This document shows positions 47,272 through 60,461 of a stretch of 64,000 nucleotides of DNA, piece after piece (the stretch's first letter is position 1; the number at the start of each line of letters is the position of its first letter). The notes under the pieces are model-generated. The model saw only the letters and a program-made list of their open reading frames with translations, had not been told where the DNA came from and did no database searches. The stretch is taken from NCBI GenBank assembly GCA_019914995.1, contig CM034136.1, forward strand, positions 5,037,270 to 5,101,269. Direction: 5' to 3'. This DNA is from Acanthochlamys bracteata. Taxonomy: Eukaryota; Streptophyta; Magnoliopsida; Pandanales; Velloziaceae. Position numbers and translations under genes: made by a program.

Positions 47272-50200
47272 ATGGGGAATGCGAGCGGGAGAGAGATGGG
47301 TGAGAACAGCGGTGATGAGTCTTCGGTTAGATCGGGAGGCAGAGAAGGGTTCTCAGCAGCAACCTCGAATCACGTCCTTTGTGATCAGCCGATGGCAATG
47401 GCCGAGTCTCCGCCTGTTAGTCCTGGAAGGTCGCATACTCCGGTTCTCTTTAGCCCCCAGGTGATCTAACTACACACCGTTCAATTTTGCTCTTGTTGCT
47501 AGTTGTTAATTGTAATCACCAGGCATTACTTACACTGTTGAGATTCTTTCTCTTTTGACATAATTAGGAACACCTAGTGTGAGATTGATTTGTCACACCA
47601 CTCTCTCACTTTCCTTCTTCTTCTTCTTCCTTTTTTTTTCTTTTTTGAGCAATCAACGCGTGATTAGAGCTATTAAGTGCAAGGTGAAGTGGTTTAGGTA
47701 GTAGTGGATGTAAATATGTAGTCAGTAGTGATGAATAGGGAAACTTACGTCAAAGTGGTTGTCGTATTTGTATATAAAATGATTATTAGGCTTGACTCTG
47801 TTTTTGTTGATTCTATTCAACAACTCCATTAGGTTTCTTGCACAATGGATCTACCTCTTGTGGTAGATCTTCCTGGCAGGAAACCAAATTGATTTTCAGA
47901 AATAGCCGTTTCATGCCTTAACCTTTACTGGATCACTCTCTCCGACTGCTTTATTTGTATAGCTTCATTATATGGCTGATCAACTTGATCCTCAGTAATT
48001 GGAACATTTCAAATGTCACCATTATTTTCCAAAAGAGGAGCTAAATTATTCTTTCTTCATGCATCAGGCATCTTTTGGACTTCAAAATCACATTAAATAA
48101 GTTGGTAAGCCAAACTGCCCTTTCTCCGTGCTTCAATAGGAATATCTTCTGGACCAACCGTCTTGCCATTTTTCATCTTATTTATAGCCTTCGCTATTTT
48201 TTTATATGGATGTGCTGACAATAGGTGAAATACTCTGGCCTCTTTGTGTTGCTAACTACCTCCACGGCTCCACCCAAATTTTAGGTACCTTCCCTCATTA
48301 AAATGCCTATGGAAGTAGTCTCTCCATGAGAAATGAGAAACCGAAGAGTAATGCTACGTCAACCTCAAATATGGACGACTATGTTGATCTTCATCCTTTG
48401 CGAAACACAAAACACTTACCTTACCACTTATTATGATCTTGCTGAATAGTGTTATTGTTGCATTAAATGATTATATAGGTAAGATTTATGTAGCTAGTTG
48501 AAGTAAATTTAATGAGTTAAACTTTCAATTGAGCTCTGTGTGAAGATGTAGTACTATGTGGCAGAATAGTTAGGGCGTGTGTTTCCATTTATGAATTTGA
48601 ACTATTGAATATTCTCTATGGCCTAAAAAAAGCATTTCCAAGGACATCTTAATCGTATCATTGTTGAGAAGGGGGTATATAGAGTTAGTAAATACAGGGT
48701 TTAACTTTTGCTGTTATCTCATCTAGGTATTAACTCGATAGACTATGAACTTTCAAAGCTAATAGAATGTGGTTGTCAGAGTCATTCTTGTATGTGCTGT
48801 CACGGTTGTAATTGGTTGGCTACTAGCATTCCTGGAAGATATGCCTTGACATGCGAAATTAAAAGTGGTTAACTCGCTACATTGTGTCATTTAATGCATC
48901 ATGCATGATAGTTTTTTGATGACTAACAAGATGGTTATGGAGAAAGGGGTACATAGTGCAGATAGTAAAAGTGAATTTGATAGTGGATTGTTGGTATAAT
49001 TTTGTGGTAGTGATGCATTGTTGTATTATTGTGATACTGCAACTGGTTTGCTGCTAGCCTTTATGAAGTTTGCCCTTGCATCCAAAATTTGAAGTGGTTA
49101 GTTAGCTATATAGCTGTTTTTAGCATGTCATGAAGATGGCTGGTCTTGGTGGTTCGTAGAAGTGATTGTATACATATAGCAATCTGTGATGACACTAAAT
49201 GTGGAATGTTGTTGAGTGACTAGGCTGTGTTAGTTAATTGGTAATCGTAAAGAAGTCCTTAGCTTAGCAAGCAGATGCCTCTTGCAGAATACGATATTCA
49301 TCTCTTGAATCCATGCAAATATTTCATGTTTGGCAATGTTGTCTATATGGCCTTTAAGGGATATTTTTTTTTTTTTTTTTTTGTAAAATCTTCCTGCTCT
49401 TTATTATTAAGCAAGTGACAGCTATAGTTGAGACAGATGTAAAATTTGCATTTTATATACTCCTTTGTGCTTATGGTAACCCATCTCTTTGCAAAGTAGC
49501 TGACATATTTGATTAATGATGCCTTAATTAGAAGCTCTAATTTTTCAAGTATACTAAAGGAACCTGATCTATATCCAATAGTTCCATAGTACAACAGAAA
49601 TAATAATGATAAAAATGTAGATGAAGGCACTCAGTAGTCCAATGATTTTTGTCGTATCTATTATGGAAAAAAAAGTGTTATCATCTTTATGAGCGTTGCC
49701 TTCCTCGTCCAGTGTAGGAAGTAAGCATAATGATCTTGAAACTCTGATGTTCATTTAGTTTTCTAGTGGACTAGTATTTAGACTTTCCTCATGCTTTTGT
49801 AAACATGCTCGCATGCATTTGCAACATGTGACTAAGCGAACATCCTTGTGCCTGAAACTCCATGCCCTTGTGTGTATCAATGTGCTTTATGTATGTTTCC
49901 TCAACTCCATAATGCATTTCTTGCGAGTATCTAGTTCGATTGTGTTTTATTTAACAATTATTATTGCATTAAGCTGTCTACACTTGTTCATGCGAGATTT
50001 TCTTTATGTATAAATATTTTTGTCATTTGTGAGATGTTGTTGATAATGATCTTGTAATGCAAAAGCTGGTAAAATTTATTGCCCGGCTCTATATTTGACA
50101 AGATATTGTTTATACGTGGTGTTTTATCTTGTTCATATATTTAGAATTAGTTCCATTCATTATTGCTTCTTTTCTAGGAAAAGAATCTGTAGAAAATCTT

Positions 50201-51277
50201 TTTATGTATGCTCCTTCTTTTCTAGTTGTGGGGAATTTGAGTTCTTTCAATGGTCCTATGCATATGCTTCTACAAGAAGCTGATTTTGTAACTTGGACAA
50301 TACATTCTAAGCTTTGTAAGTTTCCCGTTCAGTTGCCCATTGCCCCGTTGGTGAGAGGAACCAATGTCTCCCCAATTATTAGTCCAACATGGATAACAGA
50401 ATCACATGGTCAGATCCCTGCACCTCCTGAAAAAGGCATCGCAACTTTGATTACATGGAACCATGGTGGAACCAACGTTTCAGTTGAAGGGTCATGGGAT
50501 AACTGGACTACAAGGTAGCTAAGATTTCGCAATATCTGAGACATTATGAAATGACTTCTACTGGAATTGGAAATTTGTATACAGCATTGCCATTAAAATC
50601 TACTTGTGTGCGTGAATATCCAGGAAAGCTCTCCAGAGGTCAGGCAAAGATCATACTATTTTGTTGGTCCTTCCATCCGGAGTCTATCATTACAGATTCG
50701 TTATAGATGGGGAAAGGAGATACATTCCTGATCTCCCCTATGTAGCTGATGAGTTGGGGAGCATCACAAACATTCTCAATGTGCACGTAGGGAATTTACT
50801 GTTACTAACCTTAAGTGTTTTCCTAAACGTTAGGGTTTGGGGGCGTAAGATTGTTTTCTTCTGAATCAATGAGTAGATTATTGTTTGAGAAATCAAGATG
50901 CAGCACAAGGATGCATCTTGTGATGAAATACATCTAATGCCAGCTATTTACTATCTCAGGATTATGTTCCTGAAAATTTTGACGGCATTTCAGAATTCTT
51001 GTCTCCTTCATCGCCTGAATCTAGCTACAACCAACCTTTCCCAGTGGATGAGGATTTTGCCAAGGAGCCACCAGCTGTACCACCACAGCTTCACCTCACC
51101 GTCCTTGGGATGCAGAACCCTGAAGAAGCGGCTGCCTCAAAGCCGCAGCATGTTGTTCTAAACCACCTCTTCATTGAAAAGGGATGGGGATCTCAGTCAT
51201 TGTTTGCCCTCGGACTAACTCACAGGTTCCAGTCAAAGTATGTAAACGTTGTTCTGTACAAGCCAATGAGACGTTAA
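47272..51277 (+). CDS. KINB1: SnRK1 regulatory subunit beta-1 (AKINBETA1 type)
   Basis: Four exons, 47272..47460, 50333..50514, 50624..50786 and 50960..51277, give 283 aa. Beta subunits scaffold the SnRK1 energy-sensing kinase, bridging the catalytic alpha and gamma-type subunits and directing localisation. The start MGNASGRE carries Gly2 for N-myristoylation. The motif SPPVSPGRSHTPVLFSPQ is the conserved end of the variable N-terminus. The CBM48/glycogen-binding domain spans about residues 98-178 (ITWNHGGTNVSVEGSWDNW, SGKDHTILLVLPSGVYHYRF). The C-terminal ASC domain contains KEPPAVPPQLHLTVLG and KPQHVVLNHLFIEKGWG, ending LTHRFQSKYVNVVLYKP. IPDLPYVADE and FIEKGW favour beta-1 over beta-2. Exon 1 is separated by a 2.9-kb intron with a LINE relic. 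An alternative acceptor 12 nt upstream of exon 2 would add four residues. Confidence 0.92.
47830..48210 (-). mobile_element. LINE reverse-transcriptase relic in SnRK1 beta intron 1
   Basis: The antisense strand keeps recognisable non-LTR reverse-transcriptase blocks spread over different frames: IAKAINKMKNGKTVGPEDIP, LTNLFNVILKSK, and then KQSERVIQ, RLRHETAISENQFGFLPGRS. Stops and frame changes are frequent, so it is long dead. These motifs mark the RT N-terminal part of plant L1-type LINEs (GPDxIP and ENQFGFxPGRS). No 3' tail or target duplication was located. It lies opposite to the host gene's direction, inside an intron, and the host exons are intact. Confidence 0.75.
48640..49130 (+). 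repeat. imperfect tandem duplication inside SnRK1 beta intron 1
   Basis: Two related blocks: GAGAAGGGGGTATATAG near 48665 and GAGAAAGGGGTACATAG near 48939. After the first comes TTGGCTACTAGCATTCCTGG…AAGTGGTTAACTCGCTACATTG, and after the second TTTGCTGCTAGCCTTTATGA…AAGTGGTTAGTTAGCTATATAG. Spacing is about 230-275 bp, so indels have accumulated. Non-coding. Confidence 0.5.
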
Positions 51278-51941
51278 CATTAGGGACCTAGACACTTGCT
51301 TTAATGTGTACATATCAATAATGTAACAGTTGTCTAACCTTTAATGTCGTTGTCGGGGATTATAGTAGGTTGCCAGTATGCGGTGAAAGTTTGCCTTCCG
51401 TATACTGGCGCCTAGGTGAAATTATCCTTTGTACAATTTAAGTTCCCTTAGATAGTGCAACAATTTCCTACGCTTGCTCCACGTCCATCATCATATTAGA
51501 GATCAAGAGGAAGAATGGTGGCAATACAGAGTGGTATTTGAATCCGTTACTAGTCCACGATGAAAGATTGAATAGAACATAAAAAAACAAACTTGAGCAA
51601 TTCCAATAGGTCCGTCTTATACTCCTTATTCATGATTGGTTTGTTTGATTCGAGCATGACTGCATGATTGTCCGGACCCTGCTTTGGTCGCACCCACTAA
51701 TCCATGTTTCCTCGTGCCAACTGACAAAAAGCTCACACAAATGCTCCCACACCACAAGTAAAAGAAACGTCTCTTCTCCTCACACACCAACACTCGCTTT
51801 ATCATTCATTCAATTCATGTAGCAAAAGAACGCAACAAAAGCAAATCTCACTCGTGTCTTTTTCTTCAGCAATTACACAGTTGATCAGTTGAGTGAAGGT
51901 AGCTAGCTAGCATTATCAATCTCTGATAACCTTCGCAAACA
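51278..51941. other. intergenic region between SnRK1 beta and the TRM-like gene
   Basis: 3' UTR of the beta subunit and promoter plus leader of the next gene. No distinctive motif. Confidence 0.5.
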
Positions 51942-53224
51942 ATGTTGAAGTCTTCTTCTTTGCGACGAGATCGTAAGCGGTCGGAGAAGAAGAGCAGTTC
52001 TTATGTAAAGAGTATAGCAACAGCCAGTACTGGTTGCATGTCTGGGCTCTTCCAGTTGTTTCAGTATCATCACGGTCGTTCTCGCAAGCGTCTTGCCTCC
52101 GGTAACACAATTAATCAACTTTCTACTGTCATTTCATGATCTGAAGCTCATTAAATTAGTTCTTCAAGTAATTTATTTACGTATATATAGGTGCGAAGAA
52201 AGAGAAGAACTTGAATTCTTCAGAGAAACCAACGCCATTGCTGGAGACGAAATCTCTTGGCTTTGATCTTGCATTGGAAAGTGAAGATACTAAAGAGCTC
52301 AGAGGTACTGCGCTAGAGAAGACCACACTGAAGAACGAACTCCGTCGACGTCGCTCATGCGAGGACGCGCCGCGAAGCCCAACAATCAAGCCGGAGATAC
52401 GGCAATCAACGTGTTCGATGGGTTCTCCGACGACTATTAACAGTAGTCCACGTTGCCCTCCTGCAATCATTGCGAGACTCATGGGTTTGAATGAAAACGT
52501 TCCTGCAACTATAACGCGGGAAAGCTCCCCGGAGACTGCTTCAGAGAAACGGCGACGGCTTCTCGGTGCCTTAGAGAAGTGCGATGAAGACCTTCGAACT
52601 ATCAAGCGGATAATTGATGCTGCCCGCGATGCTCACACAAAGAAAATTTTGCTCTCTTTTGCTGACAAAGAGATTGATGTTGTTAAATCTTGCATTGTGC
52701 AAGAGCAAGTTGTTGACAAGAACAAATGCTCGGAATTAGTGATGATCAGTTCAGATGATCAGCTCCAACGAAGCCCTGTTTCAGTTGTCAAGGCAATTTC
52801 TTCTCCTCTATACAAGCCACGAAGATTCAACAAAGGTTTGCATTAAAGTAAAAACTAACCATTTTAGTTCTGAAATTAAGTTGTTATAGTTCTGAAATTG
52901 ATATGTTTGTTACCATATATAGGTCTAGACCATTGTGCTAAAAGAACAAAACATGAACTGCCATGCAAGAAAGGAAAGCTTCTTGATCAACTTGGGTTTA
53001 CTAGAAGAAGATTGAAATCTGAACTGGAAACAAGAAGCTCAGCAATGGTGGAGAATGTTGTTGAAGTATTGGAAGAAGCGTTCTGGGAAGAGAAGTGGGA
53101 GATGAGCAGAATATATCTGGGGTTTGAAGATTATATACTGCACTGTTTGGTGGAAGAATTGGTTACTGAGTTGATTGGTAGATTTTGCTATAAGCTTACA
53201 TGCAGGAAGAGATTGCTGTTGTAA
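51942..53224 (+). CDS. short TRM/LONGIFOLIA-like protein
   Basis: Three exons, 51942..52101, 52191..52835 and 52923..53224, give 368 aa. The N-terminus has GCMSGLFQLFQYHHGRSRKR, the form seen at the start of TON1-recruiting-motif/LONGIFOLIA proteins. PPAIIARLMGL at about residues 143-153 is the LMGL-type motif of that family. The C-terminal acidic-hydrophobic block (VENVVEVLEEAFWEEKWE, then LVEELVTELIGRFC) resembles DUF4378 and the terminal TRM motif. Family members act on cortical microtubules and cell elongation with TON1/PP2A. This protein is much shorter than typical members (often 700-1000 aa), and the middle is Ser/Arg-rich without known domains. The role is therefore tentative. All junctions are phase 1 and GT-AG. 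Confidence 0.75.
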
Positions 53225-55289
53225 ATTAGTCGTGTTTTTTGCCCCCTAGAGATTATTACTGTGAAATAGATATTAGTAAGTTTTAATGTAGATTTATCCA
53301 AGTGTTTGATGAACATCTTCTGTTCTATTTTCTCTCTAATGTCTCTAATCACTCTTTTGCTTTTCATTCATATGTCAAATCTATAAAGCAAGAACATAAG
53401 AGAATGAAAGTTACAGAGAGCAGTTGGTCGCTAGACTTGAGAAGGAACATAGTTGTGGAATCCCAATAATGTAAAGTTACAAAAGTAAAAAATTATTTGC
53501 TCCACCATCTCTTGTCTATTTATCCCTTTTTCTTTATGACCGTCTACAATCTTTACCCTTTTTCATTTAATAAAAGAAAAGAAACTCTTTATCTTTTATT
53601 TTTGCTGCATGGTATAAGAAATATTGATTTATTCTTATTTTTTAAATTAAAAAAAGTACTGTAAATTTTTTTTAAGCTTGGAAAATTTAGTACATTCCAG
53701 AAACACAACCACAAACAATTTGAATCCATGTCATTAACCAGAGTAGCCAGGCTGTAGATTTTTTTAATAACATATGCATAAGATGTTAGTTGTCACCTGG
53801 TTGGTTTCTGGTGTCAACTGATATTTTTCATTGGCCACTTGCTAACTGCAATTTTGTTTTCTCTACAACTAAGTTATATTATTTCTTAACATTTTTATTA
53901 GTAATCGTTGATAAAACCTTGATTGGGACTATCCATGAATTATTAGCTACTTATTATTAATTTTAACCGAGACCTAATATTGTACTTAAAGTTCACATAA
54001 TATATTTTAGTTATTATTAATTTTACTATCTGTCAAACTTTATATTTTAACGAATTTTATTTTTATGATATTTACCTTTTTGAATCCACTTTCAAATTAT
54101 TAAACTAGGGAACAAAAGTAATATCCGAACAAGAACACCAAAAATCGAATTAACTAATTTAATAGATGCATCAGCATCTCAAACTTAAACGGACTTTTGG
54201 CATTGCGTTTAAAATTCTTATTATTTTAAATAAACACGTCATATTTTTTAATAAATATTTCATAATATTTTATACAAAAATTTAAAATTTAAAATACAAA
54301 ATAGTTATAAAATTTTTTTAATATATAATATTTATTATTTTTAAGGAAAAAATTTAAGCTTATTTTAAAAATTTTAAATATTAAAAAATTTATTTTATAG
54401 ATACTTTCAATCGTCTCCTTAATCAGTCTAGTTAGACCCTTTAGCTTTAACAATTCACTCTCATAAATGATTTCAAATTGACTATTTAAAAATGTAACTT
54501 CTAAATAATTTAATTAATTATTTTGTATAAAAATTCGATCCAGCAAAATATCTACTCTAATTGCCGTTTGGACGCATTGGACTAGTTTGTGGCGCAGCAA
54601 GTTTCAAACTACAGAAGCAGAGTCCGTTTTGAAATTTCTTATAAAATATAATTTTTTTAAATAAAGTATTTTATTTTAAAAAAATGAATTTTATGTTTTA
54701 TTTTAGAAAATAACAAAAATATATAATCAACAAATTTATTATGTAAAACTTTTTTATACTTATCTAAATTTTTAAATAAATTTTTTAAACTTATAAAATA
54801 TATATTAAAAAATATATAATTTAAAATTTAAAAAAAAAGTACTCAGCAATCTGATCTTCGTTCTTTTGGCATTTCGCATAATTCCTTGACGTTGTCATTA
54901 GACTTGACTGCCACATCACATTCCTCATAACTTTCGGCTTAAAATATATTTTAATTACTATAAATTTTTATTTTTAATATTTAAAATTATTTTATATTTT
55001 TTAATTTATTTCAAATTTATTAGTTCAATTTTGTAAAACTCATTTTTTATTAATTTAATATATTTTAATGACCGGTATAGAAAGGCAAAAAGCAGTCATA
55101 TAAAGAATTTTAAGTAGTTGATAATGGAGAATTGAGATTCTTCGTGGCGGTTTTGAACATGGACGATATTAGTATTACATAGTACTAATTTTTAATTTTA
55201 TACAATCTAATTATAGATTAACAAATCTGATTTCGTTCATGAAATGAACTGTCCGCACGGTGCGAGCGAGCGAGCGATCGATCAATCAG
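53225..55289. other. AT-rich intergenic region
   Basis: 3' flank of the TRM-like gene, then AT-rich DNA with repeat islands at about 54190..54410 and 54600..54845. No gene seen. Confidence 0.55.
54600..54845 (+). repeat. AT-rich dispersed repeat
   Basis: Starts near TCCGTTTTGAAATTTC. Its core contains ATAATCAACAAATTTATTAT, GTAAAACTTTTTTATAC and CTAAATTTTTAAATAAATT, matching in order the cores at 17095, 20940 and 34385. The ends are weakly inverted. No coding capacity. Confidence 0.4.
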
Positions 55290-55304
55290 CCGCGTGTCCC
55301 GCGC
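55290..55304. promoter_or_regulatory. two CAMTA-type CGCG boxes in the calmodulin promoter
   Basis: CCGCGT (55290..55295) and CCGCGC (55299..55304) both fit VCGCGB, the binding site of calmodulin-binding transcription activators. They sit immediately upstream of the TATA box. Confidence 0.5.
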
Positions 55305-55305
55305 C

Positions 55306-55313
55306 TATATAAA
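55306..55313 (+). promoter_or_regulatory. TATA box of the calmodulin gene
   Basis: TATATAAA directly after the GC-rich segment, 154 bp before the ATG. Confidence 0.7.
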
Positions 55314-55459
55314 CACCGATCTCAGCCTCGGCCAGGCTTTAGAACAACTTCTCGTTTTCAGATTCAGATCGCTGTCTTCATTGTTCTCCTATTTCTCTCG
55401 TTCTTTCTCTCGATCGATCTCTGTTGTTGTCGATTCCTTTAATCAATAAACGATCTCTC

Positions 55460-57528
<2,069 letters not shown>

Positions 57529-58876
57529 GGAGCTCAGTGACGTGCATATCCAAAGGCCAACTTATTTACATGGCAAATATAAACTAGTATATGGGATTCT
57601 TATTCATGTTTTTGATCTAGTTATTTGGTTAGCTCTAGTTCTTGAAAACTTTGTATCCTGAAGTCATGTTTTGCTTGTTCTATTTTTGCACTTTTTTGTG
57701 GAATGTTGTTGTTTGCAACTCTAGCTACGGGTTTATGTGATTTATTGCTTCTCTATAATTTATATTTGCGGGCTAAATATGAGGTGAACTTTGTGTTTGT
57801 GCTGATTGATACTTTTGCACTCTGTGCTATGGCTTTGCCAAGTAGGTCCTTCACCTCTTTGCTTTAGTGCTCTTGTTAGTGAGTGGTTGTTGTCACTTAT
57901 TATAGGTCCATATAGTTACTTCCAACCACTGTGATCAATCAGAGCATACATGTCATTGGTTGAAACGATTATATCTAAAGTGAAACTGCGATGTATTTGT
58001 ATGATCGTATTTCTCTTCTCAGGTTCATCACAATCTTTTGGATTCTCATTCTAATTGTTGATGTAACTTGAAAGAATTTTGGCCTGCCCATGAAGAGTTG
58101 TTCAAGGAATTATGGTGTCCCCAGTGTTATAGTTACCTTTACAGTTACCTCATGCGAACTCCTGGTACCAAAGCCATCATTGTACGAACGTGATTACTAG
58201 TCTGTGCCTCTGTGGTGGTAGCTAAAAGGAGTGGCATATGTTAAGTAGGTACAACCAGCCAACTTAGATTCAGCTCTGTTCAAGTGTCTAAGACCATGGC
58301 AAGATCCTGACGTGATCTTGCAGATAACCGGGACAGTACTGATTTTGAACCAGGGTAGAATGGATTCTGTTGTGGAGAAGAAGATGAGATTAAGGAAAGA
58401 GAAGTTAAAATAGCCATACCGTGACAATAAAAAATCAAATGACTTAATTTTTGGGAGTACCTGTCGAACTATGTATTCAATTCAGTGTGTTCCAGATTGT
58501 TTGATAGAAAAATATGTTCTAAATCATTGTAGGTTTTTGTTACTCTGGTAAAGAATCAGGCTTGAAGCATTTTCAACAACCACAGCAGACCTTATGGTGA
58601 AACTAAATAAAATAGTTTGTCGAACAAGAAGAACAAATCGGTCAAGGAAATTTTCATTTTTGCTTCATAGTTCACTAATTTATAAGACAAATACATCACT
58701 GTTCACCTCAATTGTCGAATTTCTCGGCAAGAACAATACCAAGATAAACCTCTAAATAGTAGCAACATAGCAGCACACTAAATCTGTAAGAAGCTTGCAT
58801 TAACATAAGCATTCCGAAATCTCCAACACAGACCAATTTCGTTAACTCCACACGGAGAATTTGAGAATCAGATTGT
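57529..58876. other. calmodulin 3' flank and intergenic region
   Basis: 3' UTR, then sequence without a convincing gene. The minus-strand frame at 58197..58427 shows no family features. Confidence 0.5.
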
Positions 58877-60076
58877 CGTTCGGTTGGGCTGCAAGAGATT
58901 CATCTGGTGTTCCCTCTCCGTTCAACTTCAGTGGAAGGCACCAATATTACCACAAATTTCGCTTGCTATGTAATCTTCACCAAACTCATTGCAGACATTA
59001 AAATTCGAAAAATTTTCTGTTCGTTTCAGAAGCAGATATTGCTGTTAAGATTCTCTTCTGCGGAATATGTCAAACAGATGTACTACATCTAGAATGAGCA
59101 CGGTTCCGCCTATCCCTTGGTTCCAGTGTACGTCTTATCTACTGAACTATGTAGTTTTCATGAACACCAGGCATGATATAGTAGAAGTTATAAGTACTGG
59201 AGCCAAGGTGACGAATTTCTGACATGGAGAGAAGACAGGCGTAGGTCCTTATGTTAACAGCTGCCACACCTGTGACAAGTGTGTGAACAACTTGGAGGTC
59301 TACTGCCCCAGCTTCGTCAACACCTACAGTGCACTTGATCACGATGGCTCGACCACACTAGGCTGTTACTCTGACATCATTGTTGAAGTACACCATTCAC
59401 CTCCCTGATAAGCTCCATCATTGTCGTTGATGAGCATTATGCCATCCACCTTCTGATAAGCTCCCTCTCTACCGCTGTACCTCTGTTGTGTTCAGGCATT
59501 ACTGAATTGATGGACTAGGAGGACTCGGGCATGTTGCAGTGGAAGTTTGCCAAGGCACTTGGCATGCATGCTACAATCATCAGCACGTCCCCGAGCAAGG
59601 AGAAAGAGGGCGATTAAGCGCTCGGTGCTGATGCTTTCTTGGTCAGCTGTGATGAAGAGCAGAGAGTGCAGCAGCTGATAGCATTGACGGAATCAATGAC
59701 ACAGTCTCAGGACCTCACCCAGTGGCCCCTCTGATGGGACTGCTAAGGTTTCAGGAAACTGGTCATGATTGGTGTCGGAGAGATGATTCAGCAGGTTCCG
59801 ATGATCCCTGTCCTTCTGGGTACGCAATTAGCAATTGAAATGTTTGCAGAGTTCTGAAAGCAATTAGCTGACAGACATTGTTGCTCTTGCAGGAAGGAAG
59901 ATGGTGGTTGGCAGTGTTGCTGGTGGATTAAAGTCTCAAGAGATGATGGATTTTGCCGGAGAGCACAATATCACAGCTGATGTAGAAGTCATTCGAACTA
60001 TGTGAACACTGCCATCGAGCAGCTCTAGAAAGGAAATGCCAGATACCGGTTTGCCATAGACATTGCAAACACTTAG
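58877..60076 (+). pseudogene. cinnamyl-alcohol-dehydrogenase-like pseudogene (unprocessed)
   Basis: A decayed medium-chain zinc alcohol dehydrogenase of the CAD family. Recognisable in order are FGWAARDSSGVPSPFNFSG, DIAVKILFCGICQTDV, VNSCHTCDKCVNNLEVYCP (structural zinc cysteines), GGLGHVAV (NAD(P) fold), [44 protein letters not shown] and RYRFAIDIANT before a stop. Two introns survive, one ending TTTCAG before about 59030 and one at 59820..59892 with GT-AG borders, so it arose by DNA duplication, not retroposition. It is broken by several stops and frame changes, including TGA at 59095..59097, an extra base just after GGLGHVAV, and TAA at 59615..59617. The cofactor-binding half cannot be read as one protein. 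A functional CAD copy probably exists elsewhere. Confidence 0.85.
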
Positions 60077-60461
60077 ATCAGTGGCTCGAATTTATAGCAG
60101 TAGATGTAATGTAATTCCAGTGTTCTACTCGGATTCCTTCTATATGTTCTTGTGATCGAATAGCTAGGCATCCTGATATGATGTTGCCTTCATCTATCTT
60201 CAAAAACTATTTTCCCAATTTCCAACTAAAACATTTTGACTCAACTTCAAGATAGTAGTTTCCTAACTCACAGCATGTCAACAAAAAGACGGTGAAGAAA
60301 AATTGCATTAGATGGCAAATGAAACATTCTAGGAACTTCCACATATCAGGAAAATATATAAGATTTTGTAATTTACACTTCAATGAAAAACACCGAAGAA
60401 GTTTACAATTATTTGACCATGAATGTAGGTCGTACCCGAAATAAGATTGCTATAATTGGTT
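60077..60461. other. intergenic gap
   Basis: 385 bp between the CAD pseudogene and the SIP2 stop codon. It includes the SIP2 3' UTR on the minus strand. Nothing else is seen. Confidence 0.5.

Noticed and set aside
49364-49382. T19 run in the SnRK1 beta intron as a LINE tail
   Set aside because: It is 1.2 kb from the RT relic with no intervening LINE motifs, so the link cannot be supported.
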